From: Streptomyces lunaelactis
GTDB lineage: Bacteria; Actinomycetota; Actinomycetes; Streptomycetales; Streptomycetaceae
Direction: 5' to 3'
Assembly (NCBI RefSeq): GCF_003054555.1
Contig: NZ_CP026304.1
Span: forward strand, 1 to 64,000
Length of the DNA stretch: 64,000 nucleotides
The notes beneath the pieces are model-generated. The model made no database searches. It was not told the origin of the DNA and worked only from the letters and a program-made list of their open reading frames with translations. Below are positions 16,211 through 24,226 of this stretch, one piece after another. Each line of letters begins with the position of its first letter. Within the stretch, counting starts at the first letter, position 1. The position numbers and the translations under genes are program-made.

Positions 16211-16747
16211 ATGGCCGGAGAGGTCACGCCCACCATCTACGGCAGGGTCTATGAGGACCCTCAACTGCGTCACGCCGACAGCGGTAGGCCCATTGCCCGG
16301 TTCCGCGTCGTGTCGTTCCCTCGCGAGTACGACCGCACCAGCGGCGAGTGGCGCGACGGCGAGCCCGTGCTGGTCGTCTGTACGGCATGGGGTCGCCTGG
16401 CCAAGCACGTTGCGGCCTCACTCGCCGACCGAGTCCACGTGATCGTGACCGGGCAGCTGACCGCCTGCGACGCCCAACTCCACCTGAACGTCACCCGGGT
16501 CGGCGTCGACCTCGACGCGCATATCGCCTACATCGACGCCACCCTGCCCGCCGTCCTGGCAGGCAAGGGCCCCAGGAACGTCAGGGCTGCACTGAAGCGG
16601 CCGAACCCCGACGAGCCCGCCGCCGACCCGGCGCGGAAGCCCGCCGCGACACCGCCCGTTCCCTACTGGATGGATGAGGAGCGGCGCAGGCAGTGGGCAG
16701 ACATCACCGCCCCGCAGCGGCCCCGGCCCTGGTGCCCGCCCTGCTGA
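16211..16747 (+). CDS. ssb: Single-stranded DNA-binding protein (plasmid-type)
   Basis: The 178-aa product has an OB-fold SSB domain (residues about 1-110): TIYGRVYEDPQLRH, PIARFRVVSFPREYD, the VVCTAWGRLAKHVAASL block and VIVTGQLTACDAQLHLNVTRVGVD. It would coat incoming or replicating ssDNA. ATG at 16211 has GAGGGAGGACACCC. Oddly, the C-terminus ends in WCPPC and lacks the acidic DDDxPF tip that bacterial SSBs use to recruit partners. Its shared promoter ties it to the DUF932, DUF3560, DprA-like and ParB-like genes. Confidence 0.85.
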   Translation: MAGEVTPTIYGRVYEDPQLRHADSGRPIARFRVVSFPREYDRTSGEWRDGEPVLVVCTAWGRLAKHVAASLADRVHVIVTGQLTACDAQLHLNVTRVGVDLDAHIAYIDATLPAVLAGKGPRNVRAALKRPNPDEPAADPARKPAATPPVPYWMDEERRRQWADITAPQRPRPWCPPC

Positions 16748-16792
16748 GTCCCGACCACATATCGACCCTCTTGCTTGCAAAGGAGCTGAGCC

Positions 16793-17401
16793 GTGCCCAG
16801 CAGCCCGCTGCCCCTCCCCCGCCGGGGAGAGGAATACACGACGGCCGATCTGGTCAGCGCCCGCGCCGAAGGTCGTGGCGCGATACGCATCGTCACTGCC
16901 GACGACCGAGTCGTGCCGCTCGCGCACGAACCGCACAGCGACGCCGATCCGCTCCCATGGGCGGAGTACGACCCGGACACCGGCGCGGTGCTGCGCCGCC
17001 ATGCGAGCCGTGACTGCGAATGGGCACTGGTCACGGACGACACCGAGAACCTCGCAGCCCACGCGGTCGAACGGTCCGTGATCAAGCGTCTGGCGGCAGC
17101 CGATGTGGCTTGCGCCCGGGTCGGAGAGGGCCGCGACCGTACGTACGGTCAGGTCGAGTTCGCGGACGGCGGCTATGTCACATGGTCGGGGATGGACCGG
17201 CTGGGCAACGAAGTGTCCAACCTGCACCCCATCGCCGACCACGGTTCGTTCGGCGGGCATTGGTTCTCCGAAGTCGATGACGAGGAGACAGAGTCCTTCG
17301 ACTTCGCCACCGGCAACTACGCCACCGACTCCGGCGCTCTGGTCGCCCACCTGATCGGGCTGGCGGACCGGCACGGCCGCGCCCCCGCCCCCATCATCTG
17401 A
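16793..17401 (+). CDS. Hypothetical 202-aa protein
   Basis: Not recognised. GTG at 16793 follows AAGGAGCTGAGCC. The protein is acidic, with a beta-rich N-terminus (GAIRIVTADDRVVPLAHEP), a central YGQVEFADGGYVTWSGMD stretch and a C-terminal helix. It starts 45 bases after ssb and probably shares its transcript. A terminator hairpin lies downstream. Confidence 0.65.
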   Translation: MPSSPLPLPRRGEEYTTADLVSARAEGRGAIRIVTADDRVVPLAHEPHSDADPLPWAEYDPDTGAVLRRHASRDCEWALVTDDTENLAAHAVERSVIKRLAAADVACARVGEGRDRTYGQVEFADGGYVTWSGMDRLGNEVSNLHPIADHGSFGGHWFSEVDDEETESFDFATGNYATDSGALVAHLIGLADRHGRAPAPII

Positions 17402-17453
17402 ACCTCCACAGGCGCCGCTCTGCATCCAGACCCGCAGGCTTCGCCCCTTCGCC

Positions 17454-17483
17454 CCCGGCCGCGCGTCCTCGCGCGGGGCCGGG
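17454..17483 (+). terminator. GC hairpin terminator
   Basis: Arms CCCGGCC-GCGCG and CGCGC-GG-GGCCGGG fold around TCCT with a small bulge, 52 bases after the stop at 17401. Confidence 0.65.
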
Positions 17484-17560
17484 CGGTCGCGGGCCGCCGC
17501 CCAATCCCCCGTTCCCGCCGGCAGATCTCCGCCCCACGCCCTCACGCCGAAGGAGCCTCC

Positions 17561-17914
17561 ATGCCTCAGCCCGTCGACTTCTATCCGCTCATCGTGACCA
17601 CGTACCCGGACGATGCCGAGCACGCGACGCTGCTCCTCGACCCTGCGGCCGCGCGCATCGTGACCGCCGGCGACGTCGTCGAAGGCGACGTGATCCTGGC
17701 CAGCTTCCCGGATGGCAGCGCCGACTACTTCAACGACCAGTACGAGGCACACCCGCAGCCCTTCGACCCCACCTGTCAGTGCGGCGTGTGCTGCCTGCAA
17801 GCCGACTGCCCAGGCCCCGCTGTCGTGCTCTCCAAAGGACACCCCTGGCATGCCTGCGACCCGTGGGCTGCCCGCGAACTCGTCCTGATCGTCCCCGCCA
17901 GCCAACTGCCCTGA
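17561..17914 (+). CDS. Hypothetical 117-aa Cys-rich protein
   Basis: ATG at 17561 has AAGGAGCCTCC. The N-terminal half looks like a small beta domain (LIVTTYPDDAEHATLLLDP, VVEGDVILASFPDGSADYF). The C-terminal half has CQCGVCCLQADC, a dense Cys cluster likely to bind a metal, and then HPWHACDPW. It begins an apparent unit with the split PP-loop gene that starts 28 bases after its stop. Function unknown. Confidence 0.65.
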   Translation: MPQPVDFYPLIVTTYPDDAEHATLLLDPAAARIVTAGDVVEGDVILASFPDGSADYFNDQYEAHPQPFDPTCQCGVCCLQADCPGPAVVLSKGHPWHACDPWAARELVLIVPASQLP

Positions 17915-17942
17915 CCCGACACTTCCCTCACCGGAGACACCG

Positions 17943-18150
17943 ATGCCCCACTACCGCACTGCGCCGCAGCTCTTCGGCTCGCCAGGCGACGACGTCGACA
18001 CCGTCATCAACTGGGGCCTGGGCGTGGACTCCACGACCGAGATAGTCGAGATCCTCGACGACCCCGCCGCCCACGACATCGATCTCACCCGGACCGCCGT
18101 GATCCACATGGCGACCGGCAGCGAGTGGCCACGTACCCGCGAACTCGCCG
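17943..18150 (+). pseudogene. PP-loop (PAPS-reductase-like) enzyme, N-terminal fragment
   Basis: ATG at 17943 follows CCGGAGACACCG. The peptide starts HYRTAPQLFGSPGDDVD and includes NWGLGVDSTT, a PP-loop (SGGxDS-type) nucleotide-binding motif, and then IHMATGSEWPRTRELA, as in PAPS-reductase-like proteins of actinobacterial plasmids and phages. The family then continues at 21437, about 3.3 kb away. Homology stops near 18150; the frame runs on to a stop at 18290 in unrelated sequence. The enzyme is therefore split and probably dead unless the halves are expressed separately. Confidence 0.8.
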
Positions 18151-18271
18151 ATATCGGTAAGCCCGGCAATCAGAACCTGCGCAATGCCCCCTCGCGAGCG
18201 GAGCCGCCACACTTCCGACGTGGCGTCACCTTCCTGCGTACCGCGACCTGGAAGAAAGTTCACTGGTTCCA

Positions 18272-18445
18272 AGTGCGCTCCGAGCGCTAGCCAACCTCAC
18301 CGAACACAACCTCGACCAGCTCACCGCACTCGTGAAGACCCGGCTCAAACGAATGCAGTACCGGCCTGGCCTCATCGACGGCCTTACCGCCAAGACCGGC
18401 CTCGACCTCCAACCGGCATAGCCTCAGCCATTTAAGATCTCTAGT
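18272..18445 (+). pseudogene. IS630-type transposase C-terminal remnant, copy 1
   Basis: Bases from about 18272 encode, in one frame, ALRALANLTEHNL, TRLKRMQYRPGLIDGL and KTGLDLQP before a stop at 18420. This is the C-terminus of an IS630-family DDE transposase. The following CATTTAAGATCTCTAGTTAGG is nearly repeated after copy 2 and is the probable right terminal repeat. Everything upstream of the last about 45 residues is missing. Confidence 0.75.
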
Positions 18446-18840
18446 TAGGGGGGTGGCGCTTGCCCTGTTCCATATATGCCTGAGTCTTCAAAGTGGAAGA
18501 CCTGGCCATCTACTTCCACGGCTCCGGAGTATGTGAAGCTTCCTGCCAGCCTAGGAACGAAGAATCCCCGTTGCGATACTGCCTCCACGTTGATTCCAGT
18601 GCACTCGGAGCACTTGTCGCTCTGGCTGACCCAACCCAGGGTGTAGCTGTTGACTGAACAAGTGACCCGCAGGCTGCGGACTCTTACTGGATCTCTTGTT
18701 GTGCACAGCCACAGACACCACCATCGCCTTCGACTTTTCCTTTTGCAGGCAACGGTGACACCCATAGCCCGGTAAACCACGACGTTGAAGTCTCTGGGTG
18801 TGACCTCAACAATGACAGGGCCGAAATCGTGAACGGCCAT
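18445..18840 (-). CDS. Hypothetical 131-aa Cys-rich protein
   Basis: Not recognised. ATG at 18840 (minus strand) has GTGAGGTGG 4 bases upstream. The protein opens VHDFGPVIVEVTPRDF, has a basic Trp/Cys-rich middle (KRKSRRRWWCLWLC) and a SDKCSECTGI pair. It ends with VEVDGQVFHFEDSG. Base composition is clearly less GC-rich than the surrounding plasmid genes. It lies between two IS630 remnants, so it may be a passenger brought in with them. Confidence 0.5.
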   Translation of the reverse strand: MAVHDFGPVIVEVTPRDFNVVVYRAMGVTVACKRKSRRRWWCLWLCTTRDPVRVRSLRVTCSVNSYTLGWVSQSDKCSECTGINVEAVSQRGFFVPRLAGSFTYSGAVEVDGQVFHFEDSGIYGTGQAPPP

Positions 18841-18951
18841 ATTCCACCTCACGAGCTGAGCCGACGTGCCATTCTGGAAACTGTCACGGGTGTATCCGTG
18901 CGCGCTTCGGTCTCATGACGCATTTTGAGCACCCATCTAAAATCTTGACCA

Positions 18952-19210
18952 TGCACAAGCTGATCGCCGCCCGATTATGGCTGACCGTCTACCAGTTGCC
19001 GCCGTACACCCCAGAACTCAACCCCGTTTAAGGCGTATGGTCGCAGCTGTAGAGATCCCCGGCCAACCTCACTAAACTGCCTCGACCGCGTGTTAGTGAA
19101 GACACTATTGAAACGGATACAGTATCGCCCCCGCCTCATCGAGGGCTTCATCGCCAAGACCCGGCTCGACCTCCGACCTCCGTAACCCCAGCGATTGAAG
19201 CTCTCTAGCT
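18952..19210 (+). pseudogene. IS630-type transposase C-terminal remnant, copy 2
   Basis: From 18952 the sequence encodes HKLIAARLWLTVYQ, LPPYTPELNPV, then a stop and frame changes, before LIEGFIAKTRLDL. It has the same orientation as copy 1 and a similar end (GATTGAAGCTCTCTAGCTAA). In-frame stops and a small deletion show it is dead. Copies 1 and 2 form diverged direct repeats around 18446-18951. Confidence 0.75.
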
Positions 19211-19868
19211 AATCGGCGATGCCGCTTTCAAGGTAGCGGCGGATGTCCGCAGCCTTGACGCGTAGCAGGTCGTCCGCAGACTCATCCGACTCAATGTCTT
19301 TCATTTTTTGGAGGAGTTCCGCGTTCTGCTCTGCCATCTTTTCTGGCTCATGTGTGGGTTCATCTGGCGTACTCTGCGGCGGAAGGGGATCAAATATGTC
19401 CGGGCCGGAGGTGATCCGCTTCGCCGCGAGTTTCTCAAGTTCAGAGAGCGCGGCAAATCTAATGTCCGCTACCTCGCTAGAATCACACGCAAGGCGCGTG
19501 AGTGCGGCGATACTCTGGGGACCACCTATGTCGCCGAGTGAAATGATCGCCGCGAGCCGGACATTGAGATCGTCGCTCTTGCACAACTCTTCCAGTATCG
19601 GAACAGAGGAGGCGTCTCCTAGGTCACCGGAGATGATGATGGCATTGATACGCACCGACCGATCCGTGTCTTGCAGTGCGCCATGCAGGGCTCTGAGTTC
19701 TTCGGGCGCCAGTCTACTTTTAGCTGATTTGGATAGGCTGCCCCGCTTCTTGATGCTGGTACGCATCGCAAACCCGATATTGCGCAATTGCTTCGAAATG
19801 GCGCGGCGCTCATCTGGATCAGGGTCGCGCGCCAAGCCCTCAGTGAGCCTGCTAAATTCCCTGGTCAT
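19209..19868 (-). CDS. HEAT-repeat protein coupled to the FAD oxidoreductase
   Basis: The 219-aa product has two or three HEAT-type helical repeats in residues about 60-150: RSVRINAIIISGDLGDASSV, LNVRLAAIISLGDIGGPQSI, and ADIRFAALSELEKLA. HEAT arrays bind protein or nucleic-acid partners. The C-terminal about 60 residues are charged and helical. Its ATG overlaps the stop of the oxidoreductase gene (ATGA, 19865-19868), so the two are translated together and probably act together. The stop codon lies in the adjoining IS630 end, so the C-terminus may have been altered by that junction. A longer upstream frame belongs to the overlapping gene. Confidence 0.8.
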   Translation of the reverse strand: MTREFSRLTEGLARDPDPDERRAISKQLRNIGFAMRTSIKKRGSLSKSAKSRLAPEELRALHGALQDTDRSVRINAIIISGDLGDASSVPILEELCKSDDLNVRLAAIISLGDIGGPQSIAALTRLACDSSEVADIRFAALSELEKLAAKRITSGPDIFDPLPPQSTPDEPTHEPEKMAEQNAELLQKMKDIESDESADDLLRVKAADIRRYLESGIAD

Positions 19869-21184
19869 GAGATGTTCCCCTGTCCATTTGCGTGCCACCG
19901 GTCCAGGAATTCTCTGTACGGAAGCCAATCGGTCTTGCACTCGTGCGGGTTCGCGGTCCGTGTCCGACGCCACAGCTCCTCGGCCACTGCCGGACCTGAG
20001 GTGGTGATCGGACGGTCGACCGTGGGCCAACGCCCACTTGGCTCTGGCACCTTGGGCCGGATAAACCTCAAGGCCACATTGCTCGCGAATGGTGTCATCG
20101 TGAGCTTGGTCGGCCATATCGCGAGGAGGTTTTCGAATCCGAGCGGATCTATGTATAGATCATTCATGTGTTCGCCCACGCCGAAGCTTCTCTCGGATGT
20201 CAGCCCAGTGTAAACCGCTACCTCTAGGTCATCGGCAGTTCCATTCGCAAACAATTGCGGCGTGGTTGCCTGCAGTGAGACCAACATCGGCTTCACCCAA
20301 TCCTCGGATGGAGATGCGTCAGTCGTGGACGTGCCGCTTGTCGTCATCGGGAACGCTGTGCTGCGGTGATCTGACACAAGCCAAACGTGCTTCTTCGTCG
20401 CCGGATCAGTGCGGGAGCATAGGAATACGCCTCGTAGGCCTCCCTCTATCGGGAACACCGCAGTCAGCATTGGCAGATTACTACCCCTAAGGACCAGCAT
20501 ATGATTCTTACGGCATGCTTGGACAGGCGTTCCCGCCGGCCGAGGGTTCGTGTCCGCACCGAGCCTAGCCAGCAGACCGTAGTTGCCGACGCCTGCAGTG
20601 AAGACCACCATCCTGGGCCGGAACTCAATCTGTTCTCCGCACAGGAGGGCCTCTACGCGCTCAATTACGTTACCATTCGGTACAAACTTAAGAGCGTCTT
20701 CGCTGTCGTCCAGTTTGTATGCTGCATGGTCCACGTCACGCGCAAGCCCAGCGACGATTTCGCTCGCATCGAGCGAGAACTCATGCGTCTCGAAGAGCTT
20801 TCTCGCCTTTCCCCCCTCCATCACCGGAGGCACTTGTTTAGCCTCGTCGAAGCGCAGGCCAGCAGCTCTCCAGAAGTAGGTGTACTTAATTACTGCTGCC
20901 CCAGGACCGAATCCTGCGACTGCCCGCTCTGTATTGAGTTTGTCAATCCCTTTCTCGTCAACGAATGCCTCCCAGAACTGGGCTGCGGCATTCAGGACAA
21001 TCATCATATCCTTGTCGTCGTAGTAGTGGCCCCGGTGTATCAGGCCATGAGAGTGGCAAGTCTGCCCGCCGCCAAGCTCACCGTGCTCGAGCAGCGCCGC
21101 TCGGTAGTTGCGTTTGGTCAGGTCGTTGAGTAGCCACAGCCCTTGGGCGCCACCGCCTATGATGAGTACGTCCAGCTCAACCAT
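19865..21184 (-). CDS. FAD-dependent oxidoreductase (DAO/glycine-oxidase-like)
   Basis: The 439-aa product starts VELDVLIIGGGAQGLWLL, the dinucleotide-binding GxGxxG of FAD enzymes, followed by the RNYRAALLEHGELGGGQTCHSHGLIHRG motif seen in D-amino-acid-oxidase superfamily members. A late FAD/substrate segment (VAVYTGLTSERSFGVGEHMN) is present. ATG at 21184 has GGAGGCGGAG just upstream. The substrate is unknown. It forms a two-gene operon with the HEAT protein, is less GC-rich than neighbours, and sits inside a broken PP-loop gene, so it was clearly acquired. No transport or metabolic partner genes are nearby. Confidence 0.85.
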   Translation of the reverse strand: MVELDVLIIGGGAQGLWLLNDLTKRNYRAALLEHGELGGGQTCHSHGLIHRGHYYDDKDMMIVLNAAAQFWEAFVDEKGIDKLNTERAVAGFGPGAAVIKYTYFWRAAGLRFDEAKQVPPVMEGGKARKLFETHEFSLDASEIVAGLARDVDHAAYKLDDSEDALKFVPNGNVIERVEALLCGEQIEFRPRMVVFTAGVGNYGLLARLGADTNPRPAGTPVQACRKNHMLVLRGSNLPMLTAVFPIEGGLRGVFLCSRTDPATKKHVWLVSDHRSTAFPMTTSGTSTTDASPSEDWVKPMLVSLQATTPQLFANGTADDLEVAVYTGLTSERSFGVGEHMNDLYIDPLGFENLLAIWPTKLTMTPFASNVALRFIRPKVPEPSGRWPTVDRPITTSGPAVAEELWRRTRTANPHECKTDWLPYREFLDRWHANGQGNIS

Positions 21185-21436
21185 CTCCGCCTCCAGCTTC
21201 CCTGATGAAACGGTCGCTAGGAAGATTCGCCGTAAGAGCCAAATCACGGTTCTGGCGAAACACCCGTGCCGGACATATCGAAGGCGCTTTGCGACTGGCG
21301 CACTTTCAGATCATCCACCGGGCTAATTGTGTCGGCCCACTTACCCGTGCGGATGGGGAGCGCCTCGCTCCAGTCTGCGTCGACTCGCCGGGAGGCGCAT
21401 CTCGGCTGGCGCAAGCTCGGCAGTTCGGCTATGTGA

Positions 21437-22396
21437 GTGAGGGTCATCGTCGCGGACAGGGCCGCCGGCATTGCCGTCCTCGACGACTCCCGCCATCCCA
21501 CCCGCCTGATCGAACGCGGCGAATGGGCGCTGTGGGACGAGTACGAGACCAACGGCACCGTTCCGCAGCAGGCCGGACCCAGAATCTGCAGCATCCGCGC
21601 GAAGGGCGACGTCGGAGACCGCTGGATCGCCAGCGTCATCAACCATCCCTTCAGGCAGCTGATGGGCTTCAACGCCGACGAGGAAGGCCGCGCTGTCACC
21701 GACCGCGCGGCGAGTTCCCACCCGCTGCGGACCGGCGTGTACCCGCTGATCGAATGGGGGTGGGGACGACGGAGGTGCGAGGACTACCTCCTCAAGCGCT
21801 TCGGCGTGCCGTGGGAGAAGTCGTACTGCACTTTCTGCTGCTTCCCGGTCTCGATGGGCGCACTGCCCACCCATCTGGAACGGATGCGCCGGCACCCCGA
21901 CATTGCCGGACGGGTGCTGCGCCTGGAGTACACCTCCGTCAGCCTCAACCCCAACGCCCGCCTCTTCGGCAAGCGCAGCCTGCTCGACCAGTTCGCCCCC
22001 GCACGGCCCGAAGACCGCCAGGTCCTGGACGCCTTCGAGCAAGAGCTGGACTGCACTTGGGCGCTCTACCACGTGCGGCGGATCCTGCCCGTCTCCAAGA
22101 CCAACCCAGCGGTGCGGGCCCCAGCGCTGCGCTCCGTCGAGCGCGTCGACCTGGGCCGCCCCGCCCAGCTCGGCCGCTGGCTCAGTTCCCATTCCGAGCA
22201 CCATGGCTTCCCGGTCGAGACCGACTGCCGCTTCGGCCGTACCCGGGTCTGGCTCCGCCAACGCGGAGCGACAGCACCGACCGCCGAAGAGCTCTTCGTC
22301 ACCGCTCCCGCACACGTCCGCGACAAGCAACAGGACCGCTTCGAAACGGAGTGGCGCGCCGTAGCCGGTGAACAGCTCCGCCTCCCCGCCGCTTGA
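21437..22396 (+). pseudogene. PP-loop (PAPS-reductase-like) enzyme, C-terminal fragment
   Basis: This about 319-residue piece continues the protein that starts at 17943: GIAVLDDSRHPTRLIERG, VPQQAGPRICSIRAKG, GDRWIASVINHP, the WGWGRRRCEDYLLKRF segment and the YCTFCCFP Cys cluster of the PAPS-reductase-like family. A GTG at 21437 follows an in-frame stop but has no convincing ribosome site. It is long and free of stops, so the interruption is recent or the piece is still translated. The stretch 21185-21434 holds no recognisable gene. Confidence 0.8.
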
Positions 22397-22468
22397 CCTC
22401 CTTCCGCGGCGCCGAGTCACGGCCCGCCGCGAACAACCCGATGCACGACCAGACCAAGGAGAGAGACC

Positions 22469-22816
22469 ATGGAGAACATGAACTCGACCAGCACGCTGCT
22501 CAGCCTGGTGGGCCGCAGCACAGCAATCAGCGACCCCGACCAGCTGCGCACCATGCTGCAGGCCGGCCACGCCGCCTGGTGCGAAGGAGTCGCCGAAGTC
22601 CGCGCCGACGTCGCACAGCGCTCCAGCGCGCTCGACGACGATGCGCTCGCCGCCTGGTGCACACAGGCCGAAGCTCCCTGGGAGGGCGGACAGACGCGTT
22701 GCGAGGCCGTCTCCAACCTGGCCTTCGCCGTCTGGGATGCTTCACCGGCAGCGATGGCCTACGTCGCCCTCGAGGAGCGGGCGGCCGAGTTCGGGATCTG
22801 CCTCATTCCTGAGTGA
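22469..22816 (+). CDS. Hypothetical 115-aa protein
   Basis: ATG at 22469 follows AAGGAGAGAGACC. The small acidic protein is almost entirely helical, with a conserved-looking pair of Trp segments (GHAAWCEGVAEVR, LAAWCTQAEAPW). No family recognised. It is probably co-transcribed with the broken PP-loop gene upstream. Confidence 0.65.
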   Translation: MENMNSTSTLLSLVGRSTAISDPDQLRTMLQAGHAAWCEGVAEVRADVAQRSSALDDDALAAWCTQAEAPWEGGQTRCEAVSNLAFAVWDASPAAMAYVALEERAAEFGICLIPE

Positions 22817-23591
22817 CTCCCGCGGCGTTGGTCGAGCGGGGCTCAGGCCTCTGTGTCCTTCTCGAGCTGCACCCTGCGCTGATTGCTGAACAGCGCGTGC
22901 CTCCCGCAGCGGGTAGCGGAGTGAGTCCCACGTGAGCGCGGCGTGGGTGCCGGCCGGGCCCTCTCGTACGGCCTGACCCGTTCGGTTCTTGCGAAGGAAC
23001 CTCCTGTCGAGGCCCATCTGCCGTGATTGCCGTTGCAGATTGACCTGCGCCCGGGGCCGATCACCACCCTCTTGCCGTTGCCAAGTCTCCAGTGCCCCTG
23101 ACGACACGAGCTTCGCGGCAGGCCGGCCACTTGGCTTTGTCAGTGACAACTGGCTCCATCGGTAGGTCTGTTTTGACTCCACTTGGGGATCTCAAAGCCA
23201 CGTTCTGAAGGTGAGAAGTGACTCCATCCCGCAGAGGGCCTGGTGCCGACGAGGGGCAGCTTTGTACCAGTTCTGGTAGCGGGCTTACCGCCTGGCACTG
23301 CCGCGGGGGCGCGATGTTGCGCAGGGCACGCGGCCGCCGCCTGAACGGCGGCCGTCGCCATGCCGGGGGCCGTCGCTTCCTGTCGCAACCGGGCCGGTAA
23401 AGGGCCCCGGTTCGAACATCAGGAGCCACTTCGCGGACAAGTACGGCCACGGCAGTGGGAGTCTGGGGCAGACCTGGACTTGTGATCGGTCGGATGTGCG
23501 ACCCCTTCTAGGCTGCGAGGGCGGCTTTCACGCCCCGGGCTTTCTCCGCATGGCCACTGCTGGTGCCGAACGGCCGGAGGAGTTGGACCCG
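22817..23591. other. Gene-free stretch with IS21-like end and hairpins
   Basis: No convincing gene. Bases 23137-23235 contain GTCAGTGACAACTGGCTCC, TCTGTTTTGACTCCACTTG and GTGACTCCATCC, repeats of an IS21-type multi-copy end whose inverted partner lies at 24126-24215. A perfect hairpin CGGCCGCCG / CGGCGGCCG sits at 23331-23354, and AACCGGG...CCCCGGTT at about 23387-23413. Confidence 0.5.
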
Positions 23592-23954
23592 ATGCGAACC
23601 AGATGGCCCGCCCTGTTGGAGAACTGCCGCCTGGAGTCCCCGGCCGGGGAGCTCGACCTCGCGTCGGCCCCGGCGTTCGGCGCCCTGCTGTGGGGCATGG
23701 ACGCCCAGGCCGGCGCGGACTGGCTGATCGTCGATCTGAGGGCGGTGACGTTCATGGACTGCAGCCCCCTGCACGACCTGTGCGCCGCCTGGGACCGCAG
23801 CGAGGTGACCGGCCGGTGGACCCGGGTGGTCTACGACCAGGACCGCATCGGCCAGCTCCTGCGCCTGACCTCCCTGCTGGAGCGCTTCCCCCGGTATGCC
23901 AGCATCGAGGACGCCTGGCGCCACCAGCCCATCGCCTCCCTGCGAGATGATTAG
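23592..23954 (+). CDS. STAS-domain protein (anti-sigma-factor-antagonist-like)
   Basis: The 120-aa product has the STAS pattern: SPAGELDLASAPAF, then DWLIVDLRAVTFMDCSPLHDL, where the Ser of DCS is at the position phosphorylated in SpoIIAA/BldG-type proteins, and a final helix region LLRLTSLLERFPRYASIEDA. ATG at 23592 is chosen because CGGAGGAG lies upstream; an earlier in-frame ATG at 23496 lacks a site. It would partner an anti-sigma factor encoded elsewhere. It lies within degenerate IS21 sequence. Confidence 0.75.
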   Translation: MRTRWPALLENCRLESPAGELDLASAPAFGALLWGMDAQAGADWLIVDLRAVTFMDCSPLHDLCAAWDRSEVTGRWTRVVYDQDRIGQLLRLTSLLERFPRYASIEDAWRHQPIASLRDD

Positions 23955-23960
23955 GCGGTG

Positions 23961-24075
23961 AGGTGACCGTCCGCCGGCCCACCGAGTACTTCAGCGCCAA
24001 CGCGCGACTCGACAGCCCCTCAACCCGCGCATCCCGGCGGATCGCCGCGTACAACTCGACCTTGGAGACGGGCAC
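23961..24075 (-). pseudogene. IS21-family transposase (IstA) N-terminal fragment
   Basis: From a GTG at 24075 the minus strand encodes PVSKVELYAAIRRDARVEG and SSRALALKYSVGRRTV, the start of an IS21 IstA transposase with its N-terminal HTH. Homology ends near 23963, against the STAS gene's 3' end. Only about 38 residues remain. Confidence 0.75.
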
Positions 24076-24125
24076 TTATGCCCCCTTGCTACCTGGAACA
24101 CCCCAATGTTCCAACCGCAACCCCG

Positions 24126-24215
24126 CCAGTGGAGTCAAAACTCACTGACACGACTTACCGCGCAGACACGGTGGAGTCAGATCCCACTGACCGCTGGCCT
24201 CAACACTCACCGACA
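24126..24215 (-). repeat. IS21-like multi-repeat end
   Basis: On the minus strand two copies of a GTCAGTG-x-G-x-TCTGACTCCAC / GTCAGTGAGTTTTGACTCCAC unit lie about 25 bases apart. They are just upstream of the IstA fragment, as expected of IS21-family terminal repeats. The partner repeats in opposite orientation lie at 23137-23235. Confidence 0.6.
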
Positions 24216-24226
24216 GAGCCAGCCAC

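Noticed and set aside
22742..23182. 146-codon minus-strand frame as a gene
   Set aside because: No ribosome site, poor codon pattern, Pro/Arg-rich shadow-type sequence, and it crosses the IS21-like end.
23387..23413. GGTTCGAAC as a tRNA T-loop (integration site or tRNA gene)
   Set aside because: No acceptor, D or anticodon stem can be formed around it; the same word also occurs in the IS3 end at about 50470 by chance.
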